From NCBI GenBank assembly GCA_036925085.1, contig JAUPFP010000001.1, positions 13,994,354 to 14,058,353 on the forward strand: 64,000 nt of DNA, written 5' to 3'. Each line of letters begins with the position of its first letter. Positions within the stretch are counted from its first letter, which is position 1. The notes below the pieces were generated by a model, which saw only the letters and a list, made by a program, of their open reading frames with translations, was not told where the DNA came from and did not search any database. The position numbers and the translations under genes are program-made. Positions 19,115 to 29,775 of this stretch are shown here, one piece after another. The stretch comes from Brachycybe producta (Eukaryota > Arthropoda > Diplopoda > Playtdesmida > Andrognathidae).

Positions 19115-20888
19115 ATGGAGCCAGCCCCAAAAATACCGTCGGGAGGTCGGGAACTTGGAGTAGATGCGGGTTTAGAGTTACGCGGCCGCGTAGTCGACCG
19201 TCCCCTTGGGGGGGCGGAAGGCGGTGTGCCTCTGGAGACAGAGGAGCATAGCGGAAGCGTGGACAGGGATTTCCCGGAGGACTGGGTCACGGTGCGGAAA
19301 CGCCGCCGTGACGTCCGTCCGGGAGAATACCTGGTAGAAGACAGTGAGTCCGAAGGTGATCTCACCGGGGAGGACGATCGGCCACGGCCGGTTGTCCAAG
19401 TTTCCACCGTCGCCCGTCCGGTTGGACGTGGCGATCTTCCCCGTAGGGATATGGTGGAAATCCCGGAGGAGACTGCACGTGAGGGCCGGGCCTTTTTGGC
19501 CGGGCTATCCGAGCAGCAACTCGTTGAGATTGCGTACGGGATAGATGTCCTTCGGTTGGAAGGACGACTGTCCCAGTCATCGGTTGAACCGAGGGTGGCA
19601 CCTCGGTTCTCACTGTCGCCCGTGTGTGAAGGCGCACGGGGAGAGAAACCACCGGTACTTCCCCGGTTGGTACCTCCGCGGGTAGCACCCAGGCCGTCTC
19701 CTCGGGGACTTGGCTGGGGAGCTCCTGCTGTACCCGGACAGCAGCCGAGGGTTCAGATGATGATTCCCTCGGAAGCTGAGTCCGTGTCTGACGTTTCGGG
19801 GAACCGGAGCAGGCCGCCTCGCAGGGTTAGCGCCGCTGTTTGGACGCCCGCTCCAGCGGTTCCAGCGGAGGTTCAGGCGTTCGGGTTCTTTAACCCGGTC
19901 CACTCTTTTGCTCGTTACGACGGCAGAGAGGACTTGACGCCTTTTCTCCGCAAGTTCGAAGCGAAAGCCCGAGCTCAGCGCTGGACGGACGAGTCCCGAT
20001 GCAGTTTCTTTACGTTTCTGCTGGACGGTCCGGCGGAAGAGTATTACGCCACGTTGGTGGAAACTCTTCCGGACCTGACCTGGACGGAGCTGAAGGATGC
20101 TATGCGTAGCCGCTTCAGCACCAGCAATCAGACTCGCCTCTGTTTCGGCGAATTCGAGTCAATGAAACGGGGCTACCGAGTCTGTACAGGCATTCTACTG
20201 GCGGTTCTTGGAACTGTCCGACCGAGTGTCTCCGGGCGAAGACGAGAGCTGTCGGCTCATTCGCTTCAAACGGAAACTCCAGACGGCCATCACCGATCAG
20301 TTGATCGGTTGCAAGGCCGGTACGGTGGAGGCATATGCCCGAAAGGCACGGCTGGTCGAAGCCGATTTGCTTCTAGTAGGTAAATTACCTACCCGTACAA
20401 GAGGGGTTCCTCAGGACAGGGCTAACGCTCCGTCCTCCGGAACCACGGCTAGCTCTGGGAGCTCTGCCAAGGCTTCATCTTCGAGCCAAACGGGTGCGAA
20501 GGCTGCTGCACCGTCCAAGTCGGACAAAGCAGGAGCCAAGACCGGAGGCAAGAAGAAGAAGCAGGCAGGCTCTGGCGGAGATCAGCCGGCGGCAACGCCT
20601 CGAAGTGCAGACCGTACAGGAGATTCACTCCGGCGACTAGGTCCTTGTTTCGGGTGTAACCAGATGGGTCACCTGAGGAAGGATTGTCCGAAGGCTGCGG
20701 CCAAAGGGCAAGTTGCCAGAGTGGTGCCTGACGAAAGTCAGAGCCTCCAGCCAACCGCTGGCGTTGCGCCAGTTTGGCTGGAGGGTCGGAAGTACCTGGC
20801 CACCGTTCACGATGGCCAGTTCTACTATCGACTCGTGGAGGACAAGGAGAAATCCTCGTTAAACCGCCGCCGGTCGCCACCGAACTGA
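19115..20888 (+). pseudogene. Gag of E2, one frameshift
   Basis: Starts MEPAPKIPSGG at 19,115. The capsid-like domain (FGFFNPVHSFARYDGRED, CSFFTFLLDGPAEEYY) matches E1. Near 20,170 one base appears missing in a G run (MKRG region), and the rest continues in another frame (LSDRVSPGEDESCRL) to a zinc knuckle CFGCNQMGHLRKDC and the stop at 20,888. The conserved second half shows the shift is recent or a sequencing error. Confidence 0.88.
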
Positions 20889-22270
20889 GTGGTGTGCGAC
20901 CGGTAAAGCTTCAAAGCTCAGGTGCCTGTCAGGGCCTGAGCTCTGAACGAGGGACGTACCTCCGGGCGGTCTCCAAATATGTGGATGTCCTGCGGAAAGC
21001 AGGGGTGCCTCTGGCGAGGTCTGCGGACCCGGAAATTACCCAGTGGGTATTTCCATCGCCATGCTCCACATTGGAGGCCGTGTGCAGCCAGCTGGATCGC
21101 TGGTTTGCCCCCTCACCCTACATACCTAGTGGTGAGGTGCTGGATCGTGCGATCATCGAGCAGGCGGGAGGAGTTGGTGTGCCCATACCTCCCGTGGTGC
21201 CTGGGGAGTCTCTGGTTTGTGAGACTGTGCCCCAGTCTTCTGCACGTCTGGGATTACCGTCCGGTGTGGACGGTAAGGTGGACGGGAGGCAGAAGATCGA
21301 TGGTGGGAGCCCGCGGGTTCCCATCCCTGAACTTCAGAGCCGGGCCTACGACGTAGGTTCACCGAGGGTGTGGGTGTCGATAGGCGATCGTCTGCTGGAG
21401 ATGATCGTGGACACCGGGGCCGACGTGTCGGTCCTAAGCATTACGGCGGCACGAGTGATGGAGTTGCCTATAGAGGAACTGGCGGTTCCTTCATTCCTTC
21501 TTGGAATGGGTGGGCACTCCATCGAGGTAGTAGGGGTCACAAATGTGGAATTGACCATCCACAAGAAAACCATCAAGGTGCCTCTCCTTTTGGTGAAAGG
21601 AGAGGGCGAAGCGTTGTTGGGCGTTGATCACGCCTCACGTTTCGGCTTGATGGTTGATATCGTGCACCGGAAGGTTTACTTCCGGGAGGATGTCCGGACT
21701 GCACATCCAGACGCCCTCCAAGCTGCATTCACCGATCGAGCGCTTGCAGAACCTATGGAGGTGGAAGCAATTCCATCGCCGATACCAGGGGCTTTGCCTC
21801 AGGGACGGCAGCTCCCAGTGGATCCGCCTGCACTCGAGCAGGTTGACGGGTGGGTGAACATTGTTTCACCAGAGCTGCCCGACACCAGAACCTCTATTGG
21901 GCGCGGAGAAGTTTGTTCTCTGCAACTGAGGGAAAATGTCTGGCTACCAGCCCACGTACGACGTGTCGTATCCGTGACGTTGGTAGAGCATGTCGGCCCT
22001 GGCCAGCTGCTTCTCGTGGAGCCGCACCGGAAAGCCTTAGGTGGACGTGGTGTGTTAGCCGTGGCAGGTATCGCCGCAGCTAACCGGCTTGGCACGTACA
22101 ATATCTGGCTTGAGAACGTGGGAGAGGCACCTATTGCCCTGGAAACAGGAGAGGGTGTAGCCACGGCTCAAGCAGTGGAGGCTGCCAATGTGGTAGGGCT
22201 GGAAGAGCCGTCTAAGTTGAGGGGGAGGCCCCACTCAGAAGACAGTTCGACCAGGGAAGTCCTCGTCTAA
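20774..22270 (+). CDS. Aspartic protease region of E2
   Basis: Overlaps the end of gag by about 115 bases in another frame, as expected for frameshifted gag-pro. The first ATG is probably not a real start; conserved sequence begins near GTYLRAVSKYVDVL. The active site IVDTGADVSVLS is near 21,400. The following GVDHASRFGLMVD and the long conserved linker (VCSLQLRENVWLPAH, LLVEPHRKALGGRG) match E1. It ends in a stop at 22,270 just before RT in another frame, whereas in E1 both share one frame, so a small indel near 22,230-22,265 is likely. Confidence 0.85.
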   Translation: MAGGSEVPGHRSRWPVLLSTRGGQGEILVKPPPVATELSGVRPVKLQSSGACQGLSSERGTYLRAVSKYVDVLRKAGVPLARSADPEITQWVFPSPCSTLEAVCSQLDRWFAPSPYIPSGEVLDRAIIEQAGGVGVPIPPVVPGESLVCETVPQSSARLGLPSGVDGKVDGRQKIDGGSPRVPIPELQSRAYDVGSPRVWVSIGDRLLEMIVDTGADVSVLSITAARVMELPIEELAVPSFLLGMGGHSIEVVGVTNVELTIHKKTIKVPLLLVKGEGEALLGVDHASRFGLMVDIVHRKVYFREDVRTAHPDALQAAFTDRALAEPMEVEAIPSPIPGALPQGRQLPVDPPALEQVDGWVNIVSPELPDTRTSIGRGEVCSLQLRENVWLPAHVRRVVSVTLVEHVGPGQLLLVEPHRKALGGRGVLAVAGIAAANRLGTYNIWLENVGEAPIALETGEGVATAQAVEAANVVGLEEPSKLRGRPHSEDSSTREVLV

Positions 22271-22271
22271 G

Positions 22272-23257
22272 TTGAGAGGGGCGTCCGGAAACGGACGCCA
22301 AGGGCTCAACGTGGCGACGGCTCCCACTCTCGAAGAGTGTCTTAAGATTGGTCCCAATCTGAAGCCTGAAGAGGCGAGACGGCTTCGAGAGTTCCTGCTG
22401 GCACGCCGGGATCATTTCGCGTTCGACTTCACAGAGTTGGGTGAAACCTCTCTGGTCGAACATACGATTGACACCGGTGGGCAACCTCCGGTGCGTGAAG
22501 GATTGCGTCGAACCGCTCCAGCGGCCAGAGCAGTCGAGAAAGAAGAGGTGGCGAAGATGTTGGATGTAGGGGTTATCCAACCTTCGCATAGTCCCTACAC
22601 GAGCCCTATCTTGCTTGTCCGCAAGAAGGATGGTGGCTTTCGTTTTTGCGTGGACTACCGGAAACTGAATGCCCAGACAAAGCTGGATCAGTATCCGTTG
22701 CCTCGCATCGATGATGCGCTCGACTCATTGGCCGGTGCGAAGTTCTTCGCTACCTTGGACCTGGCTAGTGGTTACTGGCAGGTTCGGATGGCTGAGCCAG
22801 ACGTTGAGAAAACGGCATTTATTTGCTCTCAATGTCTCTTTGAGTTCCGGAAAATGCCTTTCGGACTCTGTAATGCTCCAGCCACCATGCAAAGGGCGCT
22901 AGACCTCTTATTGGCAGGACATAAGTGGGAGACTTGTCTGGTGTACCTGGACGATATTATCGTCTTTGGGAACACTTTCGAGCAGTTTCTCGAGAGACTC
23001 TCCACTGTCCTTGGACTGTTACGAGGGGCGGAGCTGAAACTCCAGCCGAAGAAATGTTTCTTTGGCTTTAACAAAGTACGTTATCTCGGTCACGTAGTAA
23101 GTGCCGAGGGAGTTGCTCCGGACCCGGATCTCGTGCGGGCAGTCCAGGAGTTTGATGTCCCGACGACGGTGACAGGCGTCCGCAGTTTTCTCGGACTGGC
23201 CGGTTACTATCGAAGGTTCATCAAGGACTTCGCCAAGGTGGCAAGGCCTTTGCACGA
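22272..23257 (+). CDS. Reverse transcriptase of E2
   Basis: All RT motifs are present and in one frame: LVRKKDGGFRFCVDYRKLN, ATLDLASGYWQV, FRKMPFGLCNAPATMQR and YLDDIIVFGNTF (near 22,940). The thumb continues through KKCFFGFNKVRYLGHVV to FLGLAGYYRRFIKDFAKVA and stops matching other gypsy elements at RPLHD (23,257). The polymerase core looks intact, but RNase H and integrase do not follow. The open frame runs on to 23,426 into ORF3-side sequence. Confidence 0.9.
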
Positions 23258-24372
23258 TCCGCTACTGTGGGCGGACGGCTGGGAGAGGAGGCGGCCGGAC
23301 ATTGCGGTGTTTGGGGCCAGCTACGGTTTCGGTAGAAACCCAGGGCGGCCCATCCCGAGGTGTCTGGTCCAAGGTCCGACCAAATCGGTCCGTGGACGGC
23401 GAAATCCGTCAATACCGTCAATATAAGAGAATTGACGGTAAATGTCTCTACTCCTCAGATCCAGTCTTGGTGTAGGAGAATTCGCCGTATGTCTGCCCCT
23501 AAAAAGGCAGACGACGGTGAAATCTCCATGGTGACCATGCATGAGGCGGCTGATGATGTATTAGCCGCTGCTGCACGGCCATTAGCCGCTAAGACGGTGA
23601 ATTTGGTTGCTAGGCGCCATCTTGTTTGTAATTCTCTCAAACAAAGGATGCCGGCACCACGTGGACCGAAAAAACCACGTATTCACCGTCTAAAAAGCGT
23701 GCCAAGACTGGAAAAAGAGGGCAACATAGAAAAAGTAAGTCCCTCTAAGGGAATTTCCTTCTCCTGCCTGTTGGCAGTTCTCTTTTACTTGTTAACGGTG
23801 TGTTTTACGGTCAATGACCGTATACACACGTGGTGGGAGTGGTTTCGCCGCCACTGTGGAAAGCACTTTTCCGGCGGGTTCAGCCCGTCCGAGCGCCGTT
23901 TCGCTTGGGGAGGCCCAAGTTCAACGGTGTCTGGACGGTCGTAGCCCGCCAGGGAGTGTTTTCACCGATCGAAGGCGGTGAAACACGGTTTTGACCGTGA
24001 ATTGCCGACTTTGGACGGTGAAAACGGCATTTTGCACGGTAGAAGTCCGTGCAATGCCCTTTCCAACCGTCGGAACTCGGTGAAAGGGTGTTTTCACCGT
24101 CCGAAGGTGGTTAGCCATAGTTTTTGCCGTGGTTTACCGACTTTGGACAGTGGAAACCGCGATTCGCACGGTGAAAACCCGTGGAATACTCTTTCTACCG
24201 GTTCCGAAAGGGGGAAAAGATGTTTTCACCGTACGAAGGCGGTAAGACACGGTTTTGACCGTGAATTACCGACTTTGGACGGTGAAATCGAGAATTCTCA
24301 CGGTAAAAGTCCGTGGAATTCACTTTTCCATGGTAAAACCTGGTTTTTAATGGTTCTCTCCCTGTTTACTAG
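23258..24372 (+). CDS. ORF3 5' part of E2, with 44-residue repeats
   Basis: Begins with sequence that follows integrase in E0 (PLLWADGWERRRPDI). A likely start is MSAPKKADDGEISMVTMHEA at 23,489. Then come a basic region, a hydrophobic stretch (GISFSCLLAVLFYLLTVCF) and three repeats of exactly 44 codons (132 bp) with cores LPTLDGENGI, LPTLDSGNRD and LPTLDGEIEN. One stop at 23,942-23,944 interrupts it; E0 has none. A GTAAGT (23,735) and an AG (24,372) match the family B intron sites, but removing the interval would not keep frame here. Confidence 0.5.
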
Positions 24373-27319
24373 GCCCATCACGGAGAAGGAGAAGGAGGAA
24401 GGCGACGGGAGTGGCGAACGGTCCCCCTCCCTCAGTCCGCTGCATCCTGGGGATGCAAGGCTGTTGGAGTCGGGATCGGAGGGCTCCCCATCATCTGGCG
24501 GACCGGAAACGGCTGACGCCACCGTGGAATCTGTTGATTCCCCGGCGGCAGAGGCTGTGGAAGATCCGAAGTCTGCCCAGTCGACTCCGACCGGTGTCGG
24601 AGCCTTCTGGGGCAGATACCTGCAGTCTCCTACCAGAGATACGGCTGCTACCACCGTTCAGTCGGTGGCGGCGGTAGTTTCTCCGGTTGGAGAGGCTGCA
24701 GAAGCGGGTGTTGATGGTGGGAAAGCGGCTACCGGTGTGGTAACCGCTAGTACCCCGGAACCCGGGTCTCCGTCTGTTCGAGACCTCCTAGATTGGTCTA
24801 GGGTGGTCGAGGACAGTGAGGACGTCTCCTTGGGGGCGTCCTTAGTCATTGACACGGAGATGGAGGTCGAAACCACCGTTGATTCGGTGGTTGACGCCTC
24901 AAGGCAGTGGCGGAGCCGCAACGCCTCTTCAGAGGGCTCTTCGGAGTCTGACGGGAGTAGTTCGGCCTCTGAGGGTAAACCGTCTGGGACGGGATCCCCC
25001 GGAGTTCTTCCCGCCGATCCAATGTCTTTGGAGGCCGTGACTGTGTCCTTGGCCGAAGAAGAAGACCGCTTGGATCGGTTGGACGAAGCTAGACGGGACA
25101 TGGTCCAGGAATGTGGCTTCCTGGTCGGGGACCGTCGATGCTTCGTCGGGGAGTTTCCTACCGTGCAGGTGAGGAAGGACGGCGCAAGAAAGCGCAAGAA
25201 AAAGTCTGGAGCCGCACGGATCACTGCCAGAGCCAAGGCTCTCGCAGAGAGAGAGAGGCTCTGCTCAAAGCTAAGGAGGAGGCGTTGAAGAAGTTCACGC
25301 CTGCTGTGGGGCTTCGAGCGGAAACTCTCGCCCACCCTGAAGGTTGTTCAGGGGCTGCTTGGCCAGAGAAGCCGGCTGCTGGATCGGGTCCGCCCGAGGC
25401 AGTGGCTGGCCACTCCGGCTGGCGGTCGGACAACCCGAAAAGGGACCGGCGAGCGGAGAAGAAGGCTACCCAGCCTCCAGTACCCGCTCCCGGTAAAACG
25501 GGGAAATCTGTGAGTGGTGGTGGTGGTAAGGGACAAAAAAGGTCCCGCCCTCACACCCCACCAGTGGCTGAAAGCTCGAGAGGTAAGAAGGCCAGGTCCT
25601 CAGGTCGAGGAAAGGCCTCCGAACCTCGGAAGCCCGAGAGCTTAGAGGATAAGCTCAGACGGCTTCAAGCTCAAGCAGCGAGCCTGCACCGACAGATCGC
25701 TCGTGCGGTCGGTGCAGGAGAGCGGCAGGAGTTTGAGCGCCGGGCGGCGGAGTTCCCTCCCCTGCAGGGAATGCCCGCCCGGAGTCCGCTCAAAACAGGG
25801 GAACCTCCTGTCGGTCGTGGTGTCCCGCCGATTGCGAGTGCCACGACCATCGCTGGCCAGAAGCGAATCGCCGAGAGGGAGGCGATGCAGGCTTCCAGTG
25901 CACCAGCCCATGGTGCGGAAGCCAAAGAGACTGGTAGCAAGAGTCAGCTGACTCTTGCACCGAAGGAGAAGTCTCTCCTTCGGGATGGTCGAGGAAGATT
26001 TGTCTCCGGACAGTCATCCTCGGCTGTCACTTCGGCTAAGGGCACGAAAGAGAAGTGTACGGAAGAAGAGTACGGCTCCGGCCGGAAAACCTGCGAAGAA
26101 GGAGTCCGTGAAGGCGAAGGGGGCTAACCACCCGCCTAAGCCTGATCGGCCCAGTAAGTCGTCGGGGTCAGTTAAGTCCGACCCGACGCATGGTCAACCT
26201 TCCTCTCACGGGAAGAAAAAGAAAAAGGACCGTAAAAAGTCCAAGCGTGAGAGGAAGGGGAGTCCGACACCCTCCAGTAGTAGGCGCCAGGGAGCCGAAA
26301 CTAGAGGCGTCGTGGCGGAAAAGGAGGAGTCCCGGCGTGCTCAGGCAAGCACGCCGGCCGGGAGTCAACTGGTCCATATCCGTCCCGTTGAGGCGGCGCG
26401 GATGGATGGTAGGTCGATGCGTGACGTTTTGGTCGGCACGCCTCCATCCTCCCCGAAGGTGGATGCGGTCTCGAGACTGCGGGTTCGAGCAGTGGGAACC
26501 CTGCACCGTGTGACTTTGCCCTCACCTAAGGGCGAAGGAACCTCGGTTGCAGGAGTTAGTGTTCCCACTAAACGTAGCCCCGTGACCCCCAGTGGGGGTA
26601 CATCCTTCTCTCCGGTCCATGGCAGCGGGGTATTCGATACCCTAGGACCTGAAACGTCAACCTCCCCTAGGCCTGAGGCTGAGGGACGACGTATTGGCGC
26701 ATTGCCCCCGTATTCAGATGCAGAGGTGTATCTGAATAACCAGCTTGGTCTCTGGCAGGACCAACCGGGAATGGAGGGTTGCCAATACCACGGCTACTAC
26801 CGTCTGGATGAGCCACTTCCAGAGCCGTGGGTAGCAAGGCTACCGCCGTACAACATGCGCCATGTGGTGGCGTTTGGTTGTGGAGGTTTTCCGGTGATCA
26901 TGGTCGTGAACCCGGTCCAGCAAACGTTTGCTATTTTGGATGTGGTGGGGCTAGATGCCGGGATAGTTCGTCTAGCCCGGCGTGCAGCCCCATTCATCCA
27001 ACGTTTGCTGGGATGCGACTTAGGAGGTATGGCTGGTCAGTTTATTACTGAGCCTCTACCAGGGTGCGAGACCGAGCCCGCAGTTGCCCTGGTAGACCTC
27101 CTAACAATTCGGACGCTTCGCACGCGTCCGCAACTCCAGGATATTCCTTTTGAGGAATTCCGAGCCCTGGAGGAAAGCCGTCTTAGGGGGACGGTCTTCG
27201 ATACTGGTTTTGGGTGGCGTAACACCCAGATGTGCTTATGGTGGGCACGTCGGTGGGCTGCGGAGTGGATGGGCTCCACCACTTTTGCGACACCGCCAGA
27301 GAAGCCGTCCGGCACCTAA
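24373..27319 (+). pseudogene. ORF3 main part of E2
   Basis: Three overlapping frames together match ORF3 of E1: 24,373-25,288 (ITEKEKEEGDGSG, VIDTEMEVETT, FVGEFPTVQVRKDGARKRKKK), about 25,255-26,070 (REREALLKAKEEALKKFTPA, KRDRRAEKK, LEDKLRRLQAQAASLHRQ) and about 26,060-27,319 (basic KKKKKDRKKSKRERK, then the conserved C-terminal domain from YLNNQLGLWQDQPG to GWRNTQMCLWWARR). The first shift falls in a GA run (GCAGAGAGAGAGAGG), so dinucleotide slippage is likely. The C-terminal domain is the best preserved copy in the window. Confidence 0.65.
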
Positions 27320-27396
27320 GAAGGTCAGGTTCGGGGAGCAAGCCTGGCTGGCTTGACTGACCTGTTCCCGAGACGGAACAGGGAAGTTGAGAGGAT

Positions 27397-28193
27397 TGTG
27401 GCAACCTGGTCTGCTCCAATTTTAATTTTGATGGAGCAGACGAATTTCCCTATGGTGGTCTGCCTGACAGCTACAGTAGGCTGTTGGGACGGACGCCATT
27501 TTGGTGCCAGCAGACCTCTCACCATGAAGTCTATGGGTGAGAGGTCAGAAGTGACCTCTGTCCCCTCCAGGTGGAGTTGCCTGGAGGTTTCCTGTGGCCT
27601 AGTCAGCCACAGGATCTGGGCAGTTGGTTGTAGGCTGAGCTAAGGACTAGACCTGTGGGTGGAGGTCAGGGAGACCTCCACTGTCCAGCATCTGGACCTT
27701 CTTCTTTTGTGCCTTTGGCCTGTGGGCCTTTTGTTGTATATATTTATGGGGGCTTGGCTGGTAGAAGTTTACCAGCCAAGTTGTGTGAATATTATCACTG
27801 CAATCTTTTTCATGAATCGTCGTAAGTGTCATTAAACACTTATTTAATCATCACTTGCATGTGTCGTGTCATTTCTTGGGGAGTACCGCGAGGGGGGTGG
27901 GTTTCTGGTATTGGGGAAACTCCACCGTCTTTTTCCGTCCTCTTTCGGCCGGAACTCGTGTCGGCTCGCGGTAGAACCGGTGTTCTACCGCGATATTCTC
28001 GGCGTGGCGGCGTGGTCTTTCGTCGTGTCCGTCGGGAGTGGCTCCGTGGAGCCGGCACAACCCAGGAGCACCGTGTGGGAGACGGCTACGGGTACGGTCC
28101 CGTCCCCGTAAGGAGCCGGTTGTGCGGTAAGTTTAACGCCGTTTTTGGGGTTTTGCTTACTGGGGTATTGTGACGGTCCGGCGGGACGTTACA
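27397..28193 (+). repeat. 3' LTR of E2 (type II)
   Basis: 797 bp, nearly identical to 17,686-18,484. Followed by CTCG, the same four bases that precede the 5' LTR. GTAAGT is at 28,127-28,132. A purine-rich tract precedes it at about 27,381-27,396. Confidence 0.93.
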
Positions 28194-28197
28194 CTCG

Positions 28198-28507
28198 TTT
28201 GATTTTTTTGGAATGGCATGGAACTTTGTCATCCCTCTGTACCGTCGTACAGAGGGTTGACCCAGTTCCATATGGCTGACGACACCAATATCCTGTTTGG
28301 CCCCTTTTCCTCCCAGTCCCACCCCTTAATACAAAGAGATCGACTTGATAAGCCTCAGCATTAAGTCAATGGGGTTGTACTTTTCTTGGAAAATTGTCTT
28401 TTTAATAGGATGAATCATCTTTCTATATTTTGTTGACCAATGGTCAATCTATTTGATTGGCCTGTTTGGTTTTTGATTTCGATTTTACCCAATCAGAGAA
28501 TACTGAG
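28198..28507 (+). other. Unassigned 310-bp spacer
   Basis: Directly continues the DNA into which E2 inserted. No coding sequence is recognised. It contains a short inverted pair CCTCTGTAC-CGTC-GTACAGAGG (28,232-28,253) and a CAAT-like TTGACCAATGGTCAAT palindrome near 28,435. It could be part of an LTR belonging to E3, together with the TATAAAAGG at 29,343. Confidence 0.4.
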
Positions 28508-29313
28508 TGTGGCAACCTGGTCTGCTCAATTTTTAAATTTTGATTGAGCAGACTAATTTCCCTATGGTGGTCTGCCTGACAGCTACAGTAGGCTGTTGAG
28601 ACGGACGCCATTTTGGTGCCAGCAGACCTCTCACCATGAAGTCTCTGGGTGAGAGGTCAGATGTGACCTCTGTCCCCTCCAGGTGGAGTTGCCTGGAGGT
28701 TTCCTGTGGCCTAGTCAACCACAGGATCTGGGCAGTGGGTTGTAGGCTTCATGAGAGACTAGACATGTGGGTGGAGGTCAAGGAGACCTCCACTGGCCAG
28801 TGCATCTTTTCATCTTTGTTTTGCCTTTGGCTTGTGGCCTTTATTTGTATATATTTATGGGGGCTTGGCTGGATAAGGTATCCAGCCAAGTTGTGTAAAT
28901 ATCACTGCCTTCATCATCTTTATTTTTCGCCGTAAGTGTACATTAAACACTTTTAATCATCACTTGCTGTGTCCGTGTCTTTTTCTTGGGGAGTTACCGC
29001 GAGGGGGTGGGTTTTTCTGGTCTGGGGAAACTCCGCCGTCTTTTACCGACCTGTTTCGGCCGGTACTCGTGTCGGCTCGCGGTAGAAGCATTGTTCTACC
29101 GCGATATTCTCGGCGTGGCGGCGTGGTCTTTCGTCGTGTCCACCGTGGGTGGCTCCTGGAGCCGACACATCCCAAGAGGAACACCGTGTGAGAGACGGCT
29201 ACGGGTACAGTCCCGTCCCCGTGAGGAGCCGGTAAGCGGTAAGTTTTACGTCTGGGTGTTTCGTGGGCGTTCAAATTTATCGAGTTATTGTAACGGTCCG
29301 GCGGGACGTTACA
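28508..29313 (+). repeat. Solo LTR, type II, TSD TGAG
   Basis: 806 bp, TGTGGCAACCTGG...GGGACGTTACA, flanked by TGAG at 28,504-28,507 and 29,314-29,317. It is more diverged from the E2 LTRs than those are from each other, so it is older. The internal part of the element was lost by LTR-LTR recombination. Confidence 0.92.
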
Positions 29314-29317
29314 TGAG

Positions 29318-29775
29318 AAAATGTTCTCAGTATCCTCTTTTTGGGTATAAAAGGCCATGTATTTTGATGTAAATCAAGCATTCTTGAAACAGAGATTCTA
29401 TGCCCGACTTGGGATAGATTTCTATGGAAATAAACTGTTATTATGCTTAAAAATTGCTAAAGTCTTATTTTTATATCTACAAAATAGAATGAAAGTTCTA
29501 ACATCTTATCATCTAGAACTGACAACCCAGGTGCAAGCCTGGATCTCCAATCCTAGCTGAGACTGAAGAAGACAACATGATCAACCAGCTTTTAGTCGGG
29601 CGAAAGCCCGAAGAGTAGCAGACAGCTAAAAGATCCTTTTATTGTAAAGGTTCTTAAAGAGAGGAACTTGTGAAGAAACGAAAGGGACTAATTTGTTCCC
29701 TTCCTCCCGAACCAGAATAGAATTAGTGGCCTAGCCAACCACTTTCTGACCGCTCGAAAGAGCGAAAACAAAGCA
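29318..29775 (+). other. Unassigned spacer with TATA-like site and two GAAA-loop hairpins
   Basis: TATAAAAGG at 29,343 lies after the solo LTR. Two perfect 5-bp stems with GAAA loops occur at 29,599-29,612 (CGGGC-GAAA-GCCCG) and 29,751-29,764 (CGCTC-GAAA-GAGCG). No protein is recognised. It may be leader or LTR DNA of E3 or of another lost element. Confidence 0.4.

Larger units (their letters stand above)
17686..28193 (+). mobile_element. E2: LTR retrotransposon lacking RNase H and integrase, family A
   Basis: Two near-identical LTRs (799 and 797 bp) flank 8.9 kb, with the 4-bp TSD CTCG at 17,682-17,685 and 28,194-28,197. Order: LTR, PBS, hairpin-rich leader, gag, protease, RT, ORF3, purine tract (GGGAAGTTGAGAGGAT), LTR. 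RNase H and integrase are absent: pol jumps at 23,257 from the RT connection region to the region after integrase. Very similar LTRs and a clean TSD indicate a recent insertion, so integrase was probably supplied in trans by a relative. Gag and ORF3 contain frame shifts. Confidence 0.93.
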
